Source of the DNA: Mesostigma viride
Lineage: Eukaryota > Streptophyta > Mesostigmatophyceae > Mesostigmatales > Mesostigmataceae
Reading direction: 5' to 3'
Length of the DNA: 55,989 nucleotides
NCBI GenBank assembly: GCA_009746045.1
Contig: RPFO01000062.1
Coordinates: 1 to 55,989 of the forward strand
The notes under the pieces were generated by a model that was not told the DNA's origin, made no database searches, and saw only the letters and a program-made list of their open reading frames with translations. The translations under genes and the position numbers were made by a program. Positions 10,549 through 21,459 of the stretch are shown here, piece after piece. Position 1 is the first letter of the stretch, and each line of letters begins with the position of its first letter.

Positions 10549-11316
10549 CTACGAGGAATAATTCAAGTCGTACGCGCCCACCCTTAACAGCAAAGGAGAG
10601 GTGATTTGTACAGAATCCTGCGGCGTTATCGAAACCGTCGGCATTCCGAGTTCCTTCTTAACGGAACTTCGGAGATCTGGATTGCAGTCGTCGCCTCTAC
10701 AGAGTTTCATCTCGACAAAATCGCGAACGCTGCCTCCTTTTTCTTTGATTCCGTTCAAGGTGTTGATAAGTTCTTCTACTTGTTTTTCGCAAGGGACAGG
10801 GTCTTGAAGACACGGTTCGTTACGCATTTTTATGGCAAGTATCTGATCTCTTGTCGGAACGGGGTGCCCTAGCAAGATCTTTACCATCCAGTAATCAAGC
10901 GCATCTTGGATCTTGTCGTACTTCATTTCAGTCGTCAACTTCTCGATGATCGCGTTCCGAACCTTTTGCGCGTTCACATTGCATAATTGGACGTCATCAT
11001 CACCGCAAGCCAAGTTGTGCACAATCAAGATCTCTCGCTGGGACGGCAACTCCACGTGCCCGTCCGCATCAAGATTTTCCATGATCTTTTTCACCCAGAA
11101 GTCGGACTCGGACTCAATAAACGCGTCGTTGAAACCTGCGCCTGTCAGATATTTGTCCCCATAAACTTGTTTAGCTTCAGCGCTGGAATCTGACTGTTCT
11201 GACTTTTCCTGTTGTTTAAAAGAATACATCCGAACAGCCAAAACGCCTGACTGCGCACCCGCGGCAAATATAAAGAAGATAACGAGCTTCCACAAAAAAC
11301 CGATCCCTTTCCCCAT
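10549..11316 (-). CDS. N-anchored protein with Cys-rich ectodomain, copy 1
   Basis: 255 residues. A hydrophobic N-terminal helix (about residues 8-28, WKLVIFFIFAAGAQSGVLAV) acts as an anchor or uncleaved signal. A soluble domain follows with paired cysteines (LACGDDDVQLC, then CLQDPVPC, then LCRGDDCNP). The domain probably forms disulphides, as in virion-membrane or entry-complex proteins, although no known family is recognised. The next gene upstream on the same strand is a clear paralogue. A TATAGATATAG word lies just before the start. Confidence 0.6.
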   Translation of the reverse strand: MGKGIGFLWKLVIFFIFAAGAQSGVLAVRMYSFKQQEKSEQSDSSAEAKQVYGDKYLTGAGFNDAFIESESDFWVKKIMENLDADGHVELPSQREILIVHNLACGDDDVQLCNVNAQKVRNAIIEKLTTEMKYDKIQDALDYWMVKILLGHPVPTRDQILAIKMRNEPCLQDPVPCEKQVEELINTLNGIKEKGGSVRDFVEMKLCRGDDCNPDLRSSVKKELGMPTVSITPQDSVQITSPLLLRVGAYDLNYSS

Positions 11317-11328
11317 GAACTACTATAT

Positions 11329-12155
11329 CTATACAGTAGATTTCGTCTCCGTTGGCGTTGACTCCGCTGTGATGGAGTCGAACAATACCGGCTTCGGAAC
11401 GTCCGGATTTTGACCGGGCGAAGATTCTGACAGCGCGAGCGCTTCAGCCGGCGTGAGAGAGATGGTGGGCAACCCCAACTCTTTTTTTAAGGAGTCTTTA
11501 ATGGAAGGATTGCACCCGTCTCCTTTGCAAAGGTTCATCTTCACAATATCATCAAAACTCAATTTCGATTCCTTGATATTGTTAAGTTTGGTTATCAGAG
11601 ATTCCACTCGATAATGACACGTTTCAAAATCGATCTGGATGTAGGGACGTATCCTGGAGAACAAGCGCCTTCACGTAGGCCGTTATTGGAACCGAGCGTG
11701 ACCTGATCGGCCGTCGGAACCGGTTTTCCCATAAGAACTTGGATAGTCCAATACGTTTCCGCGTCCTCGAGATTATCGTATTGCATGCGATCTGCCAGCC
11801 TTTCGATGATGCGCCTTCGTATCTTTTTTAAGACCGGGCCGCACACACTGGAGTCGCAATCTGTCACTCGCATCCGAATAGAAATATCGCGGTCGGAGGG
11901 CAATTGGTACTCTTTTTCCAACTCAAAGCTGTTCATTACATTGGTTACCCACATCTTGGCCATGGCATCCACCATTATGTCCGATCCAAAACACTCTGTG
12001 CCCGGTGCACAAGTACCTGAACGGGAGTAATTCATCTCTTCCACTACCTCTTCTTCTTTTGCGGCGTATTGCCGATAGGCCAGTGCTCCTATTTGTGCGC
12101 CCATCGCGACAGTCAGAAAAATGATTAGTTTCCAAGCAGCCCCGATTCCTGACAT
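11329..12155 (-). CDS. N-anchored protein with Cys-rich ectodomain, copy 2, frameshifted
   Basis: A tandem paralogue of the 10549-11316 gene. It shares the N-terminal anchor pattern (WKLIIFLTVAMGAQIGALA), the DNL/DAxxYW...VLMGKPVPT segment and the MNLCKGDGCNP motif. The frame changes near 11650, between GLREGACS and the YIQIDFETC segment. With one base adjusted the protein matches copy 1 over its full length. A real frameshift would truncate it to about 186 residues and remove the last Cys cluster. The stop is 12 nt from the start of copy 1. Confidence 0.6.
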
Positions 12156-12171
12156 ACTTTACAACTTATAG

Positions 12172-13394
12172 TTAGATTTCTAAAACAATCGCAGACGCGT
12201 CCTCGGGCTTCTTCTTTTTCGAACCGCCGCCTCGCTTCTTTTTCGGAGTTCCGTTCATATGAATGGTCCTCGTGTCCCCGTCTCCCATGACGCTTCCGGT
12301 CACGCTTTCATCGTCCTTCCCGTCGATGGTCTCGACTACGACGGCCTCGCTCGGTCGGTTTGACCCGAGAGACTCCTGCACGATGCTGTCTAAGGTCGAA
12401 TGACTCGGAGCCATCGCTCTCGCCCTTGTCCCGTCCATCAATCCTCCCATATCGAACCCGGGGCCGCGCATGACGTACGGCTCCTTTGGCGCGCTAGGCT
12501 CGGATTTTGAAGCGGCAGCCGGAGGAGGTGGACGACTTTGCGGAGGTTGAGAACCGTCCATACTGTTCTTCATCATCACCTTCAGCAACGACTTCATGAG
12601 CTCAGGGTCTTGTTTCGCGATTTCTGACATCGATGGAAGACCCGCTCGCGTAAAGCTCGCCGTCATATGGAACATGAGCGCCGAACCACCCACCATCATG
12701 ATGAGTTCCAATTCGGGTGCCATAGCGACCTTTCCTCTGTGCTTGTCGTACAATCGCTCGAACACGTTATCGTAATCCCCGATGTTGGCCATCACGCTTT
12801 CTGACCATCCGTCTAACTTTAGGCCAATAGGGTCGTACCTATTGTTTAGAAACTGCATCGCACTTGTCCCGGCGACTAAGATCTGACGCATCATGTTGAC
12901 GGCGTTTCGGCATTCCGCGGCTCTTTCGATCTTTGAACACTCGAATCGCATTTCGTCTAAATCCGAACGCATGTCAAACTGAGGAACCTCGAACCCACGC
13001 TCCTTCATCCGATGCATTTTGTGGAGAAGTTCCGACTTCTCTCGAAAGACCTCTTCTCTCGAAGGCCCTTGTTGCATCGGAGGCGTTCGTTCCTGCCCGT
13101 CCCCCCCATCATGTCGTCGAATGCGTCGTCTTCGTCTCCGAAATCGTCAAACGCGAATTCATCTGACATCCCCTTCCCCGGACCGCTGTCCGACCGTACA
13201 GGTTCAGCATATTGCGACCTTGCTTTCTTCGGGTTCGCGAGCATGTCGAAGAGGTCGTCGCCCGGCCCGCCCGTGTCGATGATCACCTTCGCGGCGTGAA
13301 TAGGAGGCGGACGAGCCCCTCTCAAGCCGCCTTTGACCACCGGCACGTCGTCGTCTTCTTCGACTACATCTACACCAAGGAAGCGTGTCGCCAT
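12172..13394 (-). CDS. DUF5767-like conserved giant-virus protein, one frameshift
   Basis: About 405 residues once one base near 13080 is corrected. The start is placed at 13394 (MATRFLGVDVVEED), behind a TATATG word, not at the longer upstream extension. The central region (EKSELLHKMHRMKERGFEVP, FLNNRYDP, LKLDGWSESV, KMAPELELIMMVGGSAL-like) follows the pattern I associate with the DUF5767 family of nucleocytoplasmic large DNA viruses, a virion-associated protein of unknown role. The C-terminus is Pro-rich and then basic. This is the best single marker here that the region is viral. The family name is from memory and needs a profile search. Confidence 0.65.
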
Positions 13395-13477
13395 ACTCTT
13401 TCTAAGTACGCGCATATATCTTTGCACCCCCCCCAAACGCACCCTGCAAAACAATTTGTAGCCAATTTACAAGAACC

Positions 13478-14250
13478 ATGACCTTGCAACTTTTGGCGCT
13501 TGCTGGAAGTATTGGCGCATTTTTTATTTTCTCGGCAGGCGTTTTGATGACCAAGATGGCGGAGGACACAGAGTCGGATGTAAGCGACGACGACATTGTC
13601 ACGGAAGAAAACTCGTTCGACAAAGACGATTACATTTTCATCCCCCCGCTAAAAAAACCGACCAGTTTCTCGAAGATTTGAACACTCCTGATCGCATCCT
13701 CGCCATCGCTCGAGAAAACGAAGAACGGCGACGGATCGAAAACGCCATGATGGAACGCATCCCCGCGCCCATGGAAATACCCGTCCGTGCCATGTCTCGA
13801 TGCCCCGACACGATAGAAGAACCCGACAACGCCGTGACCGCGTCTAGCATGACAAATCGGCTCGGGAATCACGCGGGAAGATGGTACGCGCTCGGACCTC
13901 TTGTCGCGGTGTTTGACGACACGGACCTAACCTTCTACGTTGCGCGAATTTTACCGCAAGAGTTTACCGAAGACCTGATGAGTCATGCTCCTGTGATCGC
14001 GACACACAGAACGTCTGTTCCTTCACTCGAATACACGAAGAACGACATTGATTCCATCATGAACAACCTCGCGCGCCAGGCTCCCACTTCGTGCGTCTCT
14101 AAATCCTACCTGGTCATGCACGATTCGGAGCCCTACAACATTGGTATTGCAATGTTCGAATGCACGCAGCCGCGAGAAGGCAATGCGGGTAATTACACAG
14201 CAAGAAAGATTTTCGTATTTCGTTATACAGACTTTTATTCATATGATTAG
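13478..14250 (+). CDS. N-anchored acidic protein, one homopolymer frameshift
   Basis: About 257 residues if one A is added to the A7 run near 13651, which links the 67-residue N-part to the 190-residue C-part (DQFLEDLNTPDRI). The N-terminus has a transmembrane helix (about residues 4-24, ALAGSIGAFFIFSAGVLM), followed by an Asp/Glu-rich linker. The C-terminal domain (RWYALGPLVAVFDDTDLTFYVARIL) looks globular and is not recognised. It is divergent from the DUF5767-like gene and convergent with the IQ-motif gene, 2 nt apart. Confidence 0.55.
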
Positions 14251-14252
14251 AT

Positions 14253-15422
14253 TCAAGAAACTGCTTCTTCCCCGTTCAAGCGGCCATACACACGGGCCGA
14301 TGGTTCTAGCAGAAAAGGGCCGCTCAGCACGTCAGGAAACGTTGCCCGTGACGGGGTTGGAGAGTCGGTCACCTGCGTGATCTGAAACTCGGACATTCCG
14401 TAAGGAAGCGAAGAGTTGAGCACGGTTGCGGGTGTCGTGGTGTGGAAAAACTCCTGCGTCATCCTGTGGACAACCGGGCTAGGCAAAGGCACGCCGCCGA
14501 ACCCCTTGACGTGATGCGTGTTTAGCAAGTTCTTCAGGTACATGAGAACGCAGTGGTGCGCGTTCACGTCCCTCTGCGTCATAAGCGTATCCCTCAACTT
14601 AGCAGGCCCCCATCGCCTGATCGCCGCGTCGACCAGACCGCGGTTGGACAACAGAGTCGCGTGGGCGGCGTGGGGCTCGAGAGAAACAAGGTGACGGAAG
14701 TAAACATGCCACTGCGGAAAGTAATCGCCGTCAAGAAGCATCACGGCGTCTCGAGGGAGCGTCCATTCCCCCTCGCAGACCTGGATCATCATCTCCACCA
14801 TCTCAGTGCACATCCTCTCGAGCCCGGTGACGAGAGATTGCCTCTCTTTCTTCGCTCGGACTAATTCCGGGTGCAGAAACAGATGGAGAGTGGACCGCCG
14901 CTGAAAGCCCAGCCGCCGAACCTGGTTGTCGAGACGGAGAAGCTCGACCTCGTTAAATCTGTGGCGGGTGAAAGGGTCCTCGAATGAGCCTGACTCGAGA
15001 ATAAACTCGGCCAGTCTGACTGCGTTGAACCCGATTACAGTGCGGTCCGGCAACACGAGCTTGAACACCTCCTTTTTATGCGGGAGCTTTTCGAGCATCA
15101 CCATGTCGTCTCGGTTCTGAGGAATGAGCGCGACGTACTTCTTGATCGTCTTGATCGCAACGAGTTTGTCGATAAACGTCCTTCTCGCCCATCTTTGTAT
15201 CTTGCGCGCTGCCAGCACAGCGAGAAGACTTGCACGAGCTTGTTCCGGAGTAATGGTCTTCGGAGGCGAGAAACCCAGACGCGTGCACAGAGTCCGGATG
15301 TCTTGCACAGTGAGAGGAGAGAAGAAGTTGCGACCCGCTTTACGGATGACAGAGCTGTTCACGGAAAGCCATTTGCAAATACGCAACGTCTTAGAACGAT
15401 CTTTCATGGCCAGTTCTTTCAT
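14253..15422 (-). CDS. IQ-motif protein of unknown function
   Basis: 389 residues with an intact frame. An IQ-type helix lies near residues 70-85 (AARKIQRWARRTF). A PFTRHRFNEVELLRL segment lies near residue 150 and resembles the PF(T)xxxF core of U-box or RING-like substrate elements, though this is weak. IQ motifs bind calmodulin or myosin light chains in eukaryotes, and giant viruses encode several. No enzyme motif is seen in the C-terminal half. A TATATAG word lies upstream, shared in the divergent region with the 15489 gene. Confidence 0.5.
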   Translation of the reverse strand: MKELAMKDRSKTLRICKWLSVNSSVIRKAGRNFFSPLTVQDIRTLCTRLGFSPPKTITPEQARASLLAVLAARKIQRWARRTFIDKLVAIKTIKKYVALIPQNRDDMVMLEKLPHKKEVFKLVLPDRTVIGFNAVRLAEFILESGSFEDPFTRHRFNEVELLRLDNQVRRLGFQRRSTLHLFLHPELVRAKKERQSLVTGLERMCTEMVEMMIQVCEGEWTLPRDAVMLLDGDYFPQWHVYFRHLVSLEPHAAHATLLSNRGLVDAAIRRWGPAKLRDTLMTQRDVNAHHCVLMYLKNLLNTHHVKGFGGVPLPSPVVHRMTQEFFHTTTPATVLNSSLPYGMSEFQITQVTDSPTPSRATFPDVLSGPFLLEPSARVYGRLNGEEAVS

Positions 15423-15944
15423 TACACCGAAGACGAAAAACTTGCAAAACGAGACCCGTTTCTCTTTTTCTAGCTAAGCTTTATATAGATGGGACGCGTC
15501 TGTTCGGGCAAAACGCAATCCGGGTCATCGTGTCGTTTCGCGGCCGTTTCGAGGGGCCGTTGTCGACGTCACGCTCCAAAACCGAGAAAGAACGGCAGGA
15601 CTCACCACCCAAGATCCGAAAAGGCAGAGAAGCTGAAACAGTTATACGAAAAACTGAAACAGTTCCACGCTTATTTGAACGAGGGCGATCTCGAAATATC
15701 AGACGACTACGCAAAACGATGGGGCGAGGAGTATGAAGATGACAACAGTGAAATACACGAAATCTTGACTGAGATTCGCAAGCTCGAAACCGAAGACCAG
15801 ACAACCAATGAGGAAATCGCGGTTACAAACGTAGAATCGGATCCGTTGAAAGAGATCAATGAACTTTACTTGAAATATAACCCATCTGAATCGCAACCGC
15901 AAAACAGTGAGGGCCTTCGTTGGGCATCACAAAACGAGGATTCT

Positions 15945-16646
15945 ATTCATACACCCGTTTGCTCACCATAGTCACCAGCATCTTTGTTAAAACAATAAGT
16001 AGATGCATACAGACAGGTAGCGGTTACAGAACCGCTATTAAGAACTCCTTAGGCATGGCTCGCGATTACCCGCGCAGACCAGGCCACCAAAGAGGGTGGG
16101 TGGGTGGGACAAGAAAAAAGACCACAACAATGTCACTACGCCGCCAAAGTAGTCAAACTGCCCTAGCACGGGGCTGACATCAGCAACCGAGCTTAACTTA
16201 ACACGCCAACCTGAGAATGTAGCGACACCTACCGTACCACAAAAACAACAACCAATCAAATACCCTTTCCGAAAGGTTCTAATTATCATTCAACAAACCG
16301 GTTCAACAAACCCGGCCCTGTCAAACTTTAAGCATAAGATTGTTTCGAGATTGTAGCACAATAGGGCCACTGCCCCTACTAACAATTCCAGGTCGCCAGC
16401 CATTAGCCAAATCCGGTTACATCTGCCAAACCCGCCCGGTTCAGCCGACCATCCAGGCGGCTCCCGTGAGCGGCCTTATTCCCCGCCTCACTTCGAGAAA
16501 CTCTTTTCAAAGCAATCCGATTCATACACCCGTTTGCTCACCATAGTCACCAGCATCTTTGTTAAAACAATAAGTAGATGCATACAGACAGGTAGCGGTT
16601 ACAGAACCGCTATTAAGAACTCCTTAGGCATGGCTCGCGATTACCC
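15945..16646 (-). repeat. B1-A2-B2 block of the non-autonomous element
   Basis: The B copies lie at 15945-16071 and 16520-16646 and are near identical. A2 (16109-16523) sits between them, with a 37-bp unique spacer at 16072-16108. This is the downstream end of the element in its own orientation. Confidence 0.85.
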
Positions 16647-17527
16647 AACCTCCCTTCCTGGCCCTCCGGTCCGCTAAAGAAGCACCATTTCCTTTCCCGT
16701 CAAAAGCTGTCCTGTCGCGATGGGCGCTCTCCGTTGCCAGAAAACAGATTTAATTCCCAGCGACTGTGAATGCACAAAAATTCATGCACTGTCAATCGAC
16801 ACAGCTCGCATTTTTGACCCCACTCGGGGGCCCCCGCTGACCTCGTTGCCGACCTCTTCTCTGGTCCGCTAAGGGGTGCTGTCGCGGAACACAAAGTCAA
16901 AGCAAAAGCTGCTGACTGGCGCCGCTGATTCCAGCCGACGCCCAGTTTACAACTTTTTTGAAGAGCAACCAACCTAGTGCCGAGCACATAAACACTCCTT
17001 CCGTACAAAAAAGTGGAAATACCACTGATTACGAAATCAAGTTGGCTTTCAGCCCTTGCCTCCTGCGCCGAGGCTCCGTGTCCCACAACGGTGACTTAAA
17101 TTTTTTACCCCCCGAGCCGCGGCGGCCCTCAAGCCAAGCCCAACCCGGAATGCAAGCATTTCCAGGTACGAGACAACTCAAAGGCAGGCCAGCCTGCCGA
17201 CAGCCCAACCCGAGGCGCAAGCATCCCCAGGTACGGAACCATCAAGCAAGCTAGCCCTTGCCCAACCCGGCCAGCTGGCCGTTTCTTTCAAACAAACCAG
17301 CCATTAAATAATGCATCAGCCCCCGCTTCGCATTTAAACCCCGATCACCCGGACATTAATTCCGGGCCAGTGGCAGCCATGAATCCCAACCGCCTTAAGC
17401 AGCCAGGGATCATGGATGCCGGAAATTTGGTTAACAAATTTTAGCCCCGCACCCATGCTGAGCGCAAGGCTGGTGAGGCACTTCTTGTACCGCCATAGCC
17501 TCAGCCGTCGGCGCTCAGCCAACGTTT

Positions 17528-17942
17528 ACAAGAAAAAAGACCACAACAATGTCACTACGCCGCCAAAGTAGTCAAACTGCCCTAGCACGGGGCTGACATC
17601 AGCAACCGAGCTTAACTTAACACGCCAACCTGAGAATGTAGCGACACCTACCGTACCACAAAAACAACAACCAATCAAATACCCTTTCCGAAAGGTTCTA
17701 ATTATCATTCAACAAACCGGTTCAACAAACCCGGCCCTGTCAAACTTTAAGCATAAGATTGTTTCGAGATTGTAGCACAATAGGGCCACTGCCCCTACTA
17801 ACAATTCCAGGTCGCCAGCCATTAGCCAAATCCGGTTACATCTGCCAAACCCGCCCGGTTCAGCCGACCATCCAGGCGGCTCCCGTGAGCGGCCTTATTC
17901 CCCGCCTCACTTCGAGAAACTCTTTTCAAAGAAATCCGATTC
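17528..17942 (-). repeat. A1 repeat of the non-autonomous element
   Basis: A 415-bp direct repeat of 16109-16523, starting at the GAAT core and ending at CTTTTTTCTTGT on the minus strand. It differs from A2 by very few bases (for example GAAATCC against GCAATCC), so the insertion is young. Confidence 0.85.
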
Positions 17943-19354
17943 CCGATGTGAGAAATGCTTTAAAGAATTTTGATGAGTACTTGGACAAAAAGTTTTCGAT
18001 CCGTGTGAGAAATTCCGAAGATTCTATGAAAGAAGATTTGCGTCCGCAGCTCAACCTGCTTCAGTCGAAATTCCGTTTGAAGATTTAAGCAAAGGGGGTC
18101 CGTCGGATCTCGAACCGTCGTACGAGCACTTGCCAGAAGAATCAGCGGGCGAGCTGATGAATTGCATCGGCCTTACCAAGGGTCTAAAGAGGCCTGAAGC
18201 TGAACAACTGGCGATCTATTTGGGAAACGATCCTGCGGAGGTTCGTCAGATGTCAAGGGAACAAATATGCTCTCTCATCACGAAAGAACTTGTTGACCAG
18301 TTTGCGTTTTCTCTTTGTACTCAATCCATTTTCAACTCGACGGACAAAGAAAAGCTCGTTGTTTACCTACATGCAAAATATGGCGAGAGTAAGAAAACAT
18401 TGAGAGAACTGACGCACAAGGACTTGTGTGTCCTCGTCGGAGCGACGCAGAACCCGCAGTCTTGGACCCAATACGCATTTGAAAAACTAAAGTCCTTGCC
18501 CTGGAAGACGATCGGTGTGTATGTTGCCGGAAAGCTTCTTGCCAATCTTTTGACATCTACGGTGACGGGGGAAATGTCCCACATTGATCGTTTCCTGAAC
18601 ACGCTTGATGGCAAGTATACCGAAACGGTAATTGACGCGTTTCGACAGTTCGCTCACAGCATTAAGGGGTTCGGAATCGCCTTCTTGGATCCAACTGACT
18701 TCGTGAAGATGGCAGCTTCTTGGTTAGGCGAGAGTTCTCTAATCGGTTCCTGGGTCGGGCGAGGCGCCAAGGTGCTGACATCAAACTTTATAGGACGACA
18801 GGCAATCGGGCTCGGTAGCGCTCTTGTAACCAAGGCAATGTTTAATCGCGCGCGAGATAAGACCAAGCCATACGTCCAAAGTGGTGGCGAAATGGTAAAG
18901 AGGATGCGTGAAAAGCCCGGTGTACAAACAGCGGCCGCTATATTGAAACCTATCGCGGATTCTGGAAAAGAGTATGCCTTTGCGGCCGGAGCCAAGACAA
19001 AGGAAGCCACCGATTACCTCGCAAGCATCGCGGCCGAAAAGGCCCGTGTTGCAGCTGCGGTCGCGGCAGAGAAAGGGCGTAAAGTCGCCGCTGTTGCGGC
19101 CGACAAGGGAAAACGCGTCGCTAAAGCCGGCGCAAAGATCGCAAAAGACGAATTTGTAAAAGACTTTAAGATCGCGAAAACGTACGCCTCCGATCTCGCT
19201 CGCCAAGCGGTTGACGCCACCGCGGACACGGCTCGAGGAGTGTACGAGGCCGGACCTCAGATTCGCAAGAACGTAGAACTAGAATTCGAACGTAGAGCGT
19301 TTAAACAAAGGATGGAGAAGTTAAAAAATAAAAAAGATTCTCCGTAGTTACATA

Positions 19355-20431
19355 ATGGGGAGGCGAAAACATAGAGCTAGAGAAGAAGAAATCGAACCTT
19401 GGGAAGAGTATCAAAGACGGACCACAGAAGCGGATCGAAACCAGGTTTCGCAGGAGCCGGCCGTTCAAAACGAGGCGGAAACTGACCACGACGAGTTGAT
19501 GCACTGCCCTGGTCTGGCCAAGCACCTTACACGAAAAGATGCAGAAGAACTCGCTGCACTGATCGACCCGACCGTCGAAACCACGGAAATTAAAAAAATG
19601 TCGAAAACCGAACTCTGTGCCGCCGTCAATCGCGAATTCATCACGCGCCTGGCCCTTTTATACTGCGGAACTGAGATCAAGAAGTCGAAGACACGCGTAC
19701 AACTTATCAAAACCATCCATGCACTTCACGATGTCGATATTAAAGAGCTCCGACGCCTGAATCACGATCAACTTTGCGCGATGGTTCTCTTCACGAAGCG
19801 TCCCATGGATTACGTGAAGCAGGTCGCAAGGTCTATCTACGAAGCCTTCAAAAAGATTCCGTGGGGTACAATTGCTAAAGGTGCTTTTATCGCCGGCAGC
19901 GCGCTAAGCTCGGTTATGGCCGCGCTGATCGTTGCAACGCAGCTAGACGAATCAGGCGCTTTTCAAAAAACTTTAGAAGATTGGTCAGTTTTTAAAAAGG
20001 TCGAGAAATATTTTTTTAATAGTGAGGGTGGAAGTGAATTGTGGAATTTTATCCAAACATGGATCATGCCAATTGGATTCTTTAAGTTATCAGGGGCCGA
20101 TCGGGTGAGATATTTAAAGGTATTGGGTATTGATCACGGCATAAAAAGCCCAAAGAAACGCACACTAGCAAGACTTATCAACTGGACCATGGAAAACCCT
20201 GAAAAGGCTGCCATGGCAGGATTCACTGGTGTGGGGTCCGCAGTAACAATGGTAGCCGCCGCCCCATTGCTTGGTACGGGGGTTCTCGCGGCTGGCGGGT
20301 TGACAGCTTTGTACAACCTTGTTGACTGGGAAGGGGACGCTGATGAAAAGAAAAAGAAAGGGGCATCCGAGGAAGAGAAACCCGAAGAGAAGAAAAAACA
20401 CTCGCCTGAAGCCAAAAGGAAACGTAGATAG
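19355..20431 (+). CDS. Paralogue of the split zinc-tag membrane protein
   Basis: 358 residues. It begins MGRRKHRARE, the basic remnant that normally follows the zinc tag, but the Cys/His cluster itself is absent. Residues 20-40 contain EPWEEYQRRTTEADRNQ, nearly the same as a segment of the small zinc-tag gene at 41152. The body shares DELMHCPGL, SKTELCAAV and LNHDQLCAMV with the preceding gene, followed by hydrophobic helices (GAFIAGSALSSVMAALIVAT and a Gly/Ala-rich one near residue 290) and a Lys/Glu tail. It is probably a membrane protein, 7 nt behind its paralogue and co-directional. Its function is unknown. Confidence 0.6.
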   Translation: MGRRKHRAREEEIEPWEEYQRRTTEADRNQVSQEPAVQNEAETDHDELMHCPGLAKHLTRKDAEELAALIDPTVETTEIKKMSKTELCAAVNREFITRLALLYCGTEIKKSKTRVQLIKTIHALHDVDIKELRRLNHDQLCAMVLFTKRPMDYVKQVARSIYEAFKKIPWGTIAKGAFIAGSALSSVMAALIVATQLDESGAFQKTLEDWSVFKKVEKYFFNSEGGSELWNFIQTWIMPIGFFKLSGADRVRYLKVLGIDHGIKSPKKRTLARLINWTMENPEKAAMAGFTGVGSAVTMVAAAPLLGTGVLAAGGLTALYNLVDWEGDADEKKKKGASEEEKPEEKKKHSPEAKRKRR

Positions 20432-20471
20432 CAGTTTTTCATTAAATGTTAATATTAATATACATTACAGA

Positions 20472-20747
20472 TCAGATGTCCTGTTCCGTTCCCACGACTA
20501 CCAAGAGGGCGCCAACGACCCCTTTCAAGAGGTACCGAATTAATGGGCACATGTTCGACATCTGCAAGCGAAGGAACTCGGAGAAAAATTTCCATCCTAA
20601 AGTTACAACACACTCGTGAATGCCACGAGGCAAGAAAACCTCCCATAGAGCACGGTCAAGACGAGATCTCAACACGCTACTGAAAGGTTTTTTGAATCGC
20701 GATCGAAGTTTCGAATCCGCCGTGTTTGTTCCCAAATACGGTGCCAA
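20472..20747 (-). CDS. Small protein with C-terminal hydrophobic helix
   Basis: 91 residues from the ATG at 20747, lying 16 nt downstream of the next minus-strand gene. It is basic at the N-terminus, with a hydrophobic C-terminal helix (LLKGVVGALLVVVG) that could anchor it. No family is recognised. It fills the otherwise empty 330-bp gap between its neighbours in a compact layout. Coding is judged likely but not certain. Confidence 0.4.
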   Translation of the reverse strand: MAPYLGTNTADSKLRSRFKKPFSSVLRSRLDRALWEVFLPRGIHECVVTLGWKFFSEFLRLQMSNMCPLIRYLLKGVVGALLVVVGTEQDI

Positions 20748-20763
20748 TGGCAGGGACTGATGA

Positions 20764-21459
20764 TCAAACCAAATACTCGTCGGCGGTCAGAACAAAGTCG
20801 TTGATCGCTTTTGTGACCATCGTGTCCACAGGAGCAGGGTTTGACAGTTCCATATAAGCCGCTCTCGCGGCTACCATGATTTCTTCCACGATTTCTTCGT
20901 GCAGAGACCGAAGAGTCGTGCCCGCCTGGCTGAGTGAAGAGAGCTGAAGGAGACAGCAAACCACGATTTGGTCGACGCCGAACTCGGACAAGCACGTAGC
21001 GAGAGAAACTCGAAGCTTGGCAGAGTTGAGCGTGCTCGGCGTGATGCAGCAAGTGATGATTCGTCGACCGAGCTGTTCGAGTTCGTCCGAACGGACATAT
21101 CCGTGCGCGCTCAGGATTTTTGGACGACCCAAACTACTGCAAACCGCGGTGAGTAGTTGATCCCATTGAATGGGCGCAATCGAAATGCCCGCCACGCCAG
21201 AAAAGGGAGGAGCGATCGGCGCGGACAACACGGCGTCCACAACCGCTCTGTTCATAAACTCGGGTATCAAGAGTCCAGAAAGGAACGTTTTCGATATTTT
21301 TTCGATGAAAGCGTCCGAGATATGGACCGAAGGCGTGGAGATGTTGTGCCGTTTAAACATGTCCGCGACTCGCTCCGGGAACTCGCTGTTGATGAGAGCC
21401 CCGTCCATGACGAGCGTCAAAGAGTCGAGAAATTGGGCGATTTCGTTCGTGACCCTCAT
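20764..21459 (-). CDS. Unknown protein, Cys-containing helical
   Basis: 231 residues with an intact frame, starting MRVTNEIAQFLDSL. It appears mainly helical, with several hydrophobic helices (KTFLSGLLIPEFMN, then ATCLSEFGVDQIVVCCLLQL) and no clear membrane segment or catalytic motif. It is divergently transcribed from the membrane-protein gene at 21524, with a 64-bp shared upstream region rich in TTT/CTT and containing a TATAC word. The function is not recognised. Confidence 0.5.
   Translation of the reverse strand: MRVTNEIAQFLDSLTLVMDGALINSEFPERVADMFKRHNISTPSVHISDAFIEKISKTFLSGLLIPEFMNRAVVDAVLSAPIAPPFSGVAGISIAPIQWDQLLTAVCSSLGRPKILSAHGYVRSDELEQLGRRIITCCITPSTLNSAKLRVSLATCLSEFGVDQIVVCCLLQLSSLSQAGTTLRSLHEEIVEEIMVAARAAYMELSNPAPVDTMVTKAINDFVLTADEYLV

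Larger units (their letters stand above)
15945..17942 (-). mobile_element. Non-autonomous tyrosine-recombinase-type element (TOC1-like), split direct repeats
   Basis: Read on the minus strand the order is A1 (17942-17528), an 881-bp non-coding core, B1 (16646-16520), A2 (16523-16109), a 37-bp spacer, then B2 (16071-15945). Both A copies are 415 bp and both B copies are 127 bp. This A1-core-B1-A2-B2 layout defines split direct repeats of tyrosine-recombinase retrotransposons. Its termini resemble those of the autonomous element at 34256-39648 (AATCGG...TTCT start, CTACTTATTGTTTTAA near the end), so that element's proteins probably mobilised it. GAAT forms the crossover at both ends and at the B1/A2 junction. 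No protein is encoded. Confidence 0.85.
15489..19347 (+). pseudogene. Zinc-tag membrane-helix protein split by a retroelement
   Basis: The 5' part (15489-15948) encodes the zinc tag C5-x9-C15-x9-C25-x2-H28, a basic stretch and a coiled coil. The element at 15945-17942 interrupts it at an ATTC. Joining across that core continues the frame (SIPDVRNALKNF). A further one-base shift near 18060 leads into the long 3' part (18130-19347 and upstream), which has two Cys-containing helical segments (LMNCIGL, REQICSLI), hydrophobic helices near WKTIGVYVAGKLLANLL, and an Ala/Lys-rich helical tail. The 3' part is a paralogue of the next gene. TATATAG abuts the start codon. Function is unknown, possibly a membrane-bound virion protein. 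Confidence 0.65.

Noticed and set aside
14253-15422. U-box ubiquitin ligase assignment
   Set aside because: Only a PFTxxxF-like stretch supports it; the remaining U-box pattern is missing, so only the IQ motif is reported.
16958-17254. Protein-coding gene inside the 2.0-kb element
   Set aside because: Open frames there are short, Pro-rich and lie in low-complexity CC/GG sequence. The element is best explained as non-autonomous.
15945-17942. LTR retrotransposon interpretation of the 2.0-kb element
   Set aside because: The two repeat families alternate as A and B blocks at unequal positions, there is no duplicated target beyond the GAAT core, and the order matches split direct repeats.
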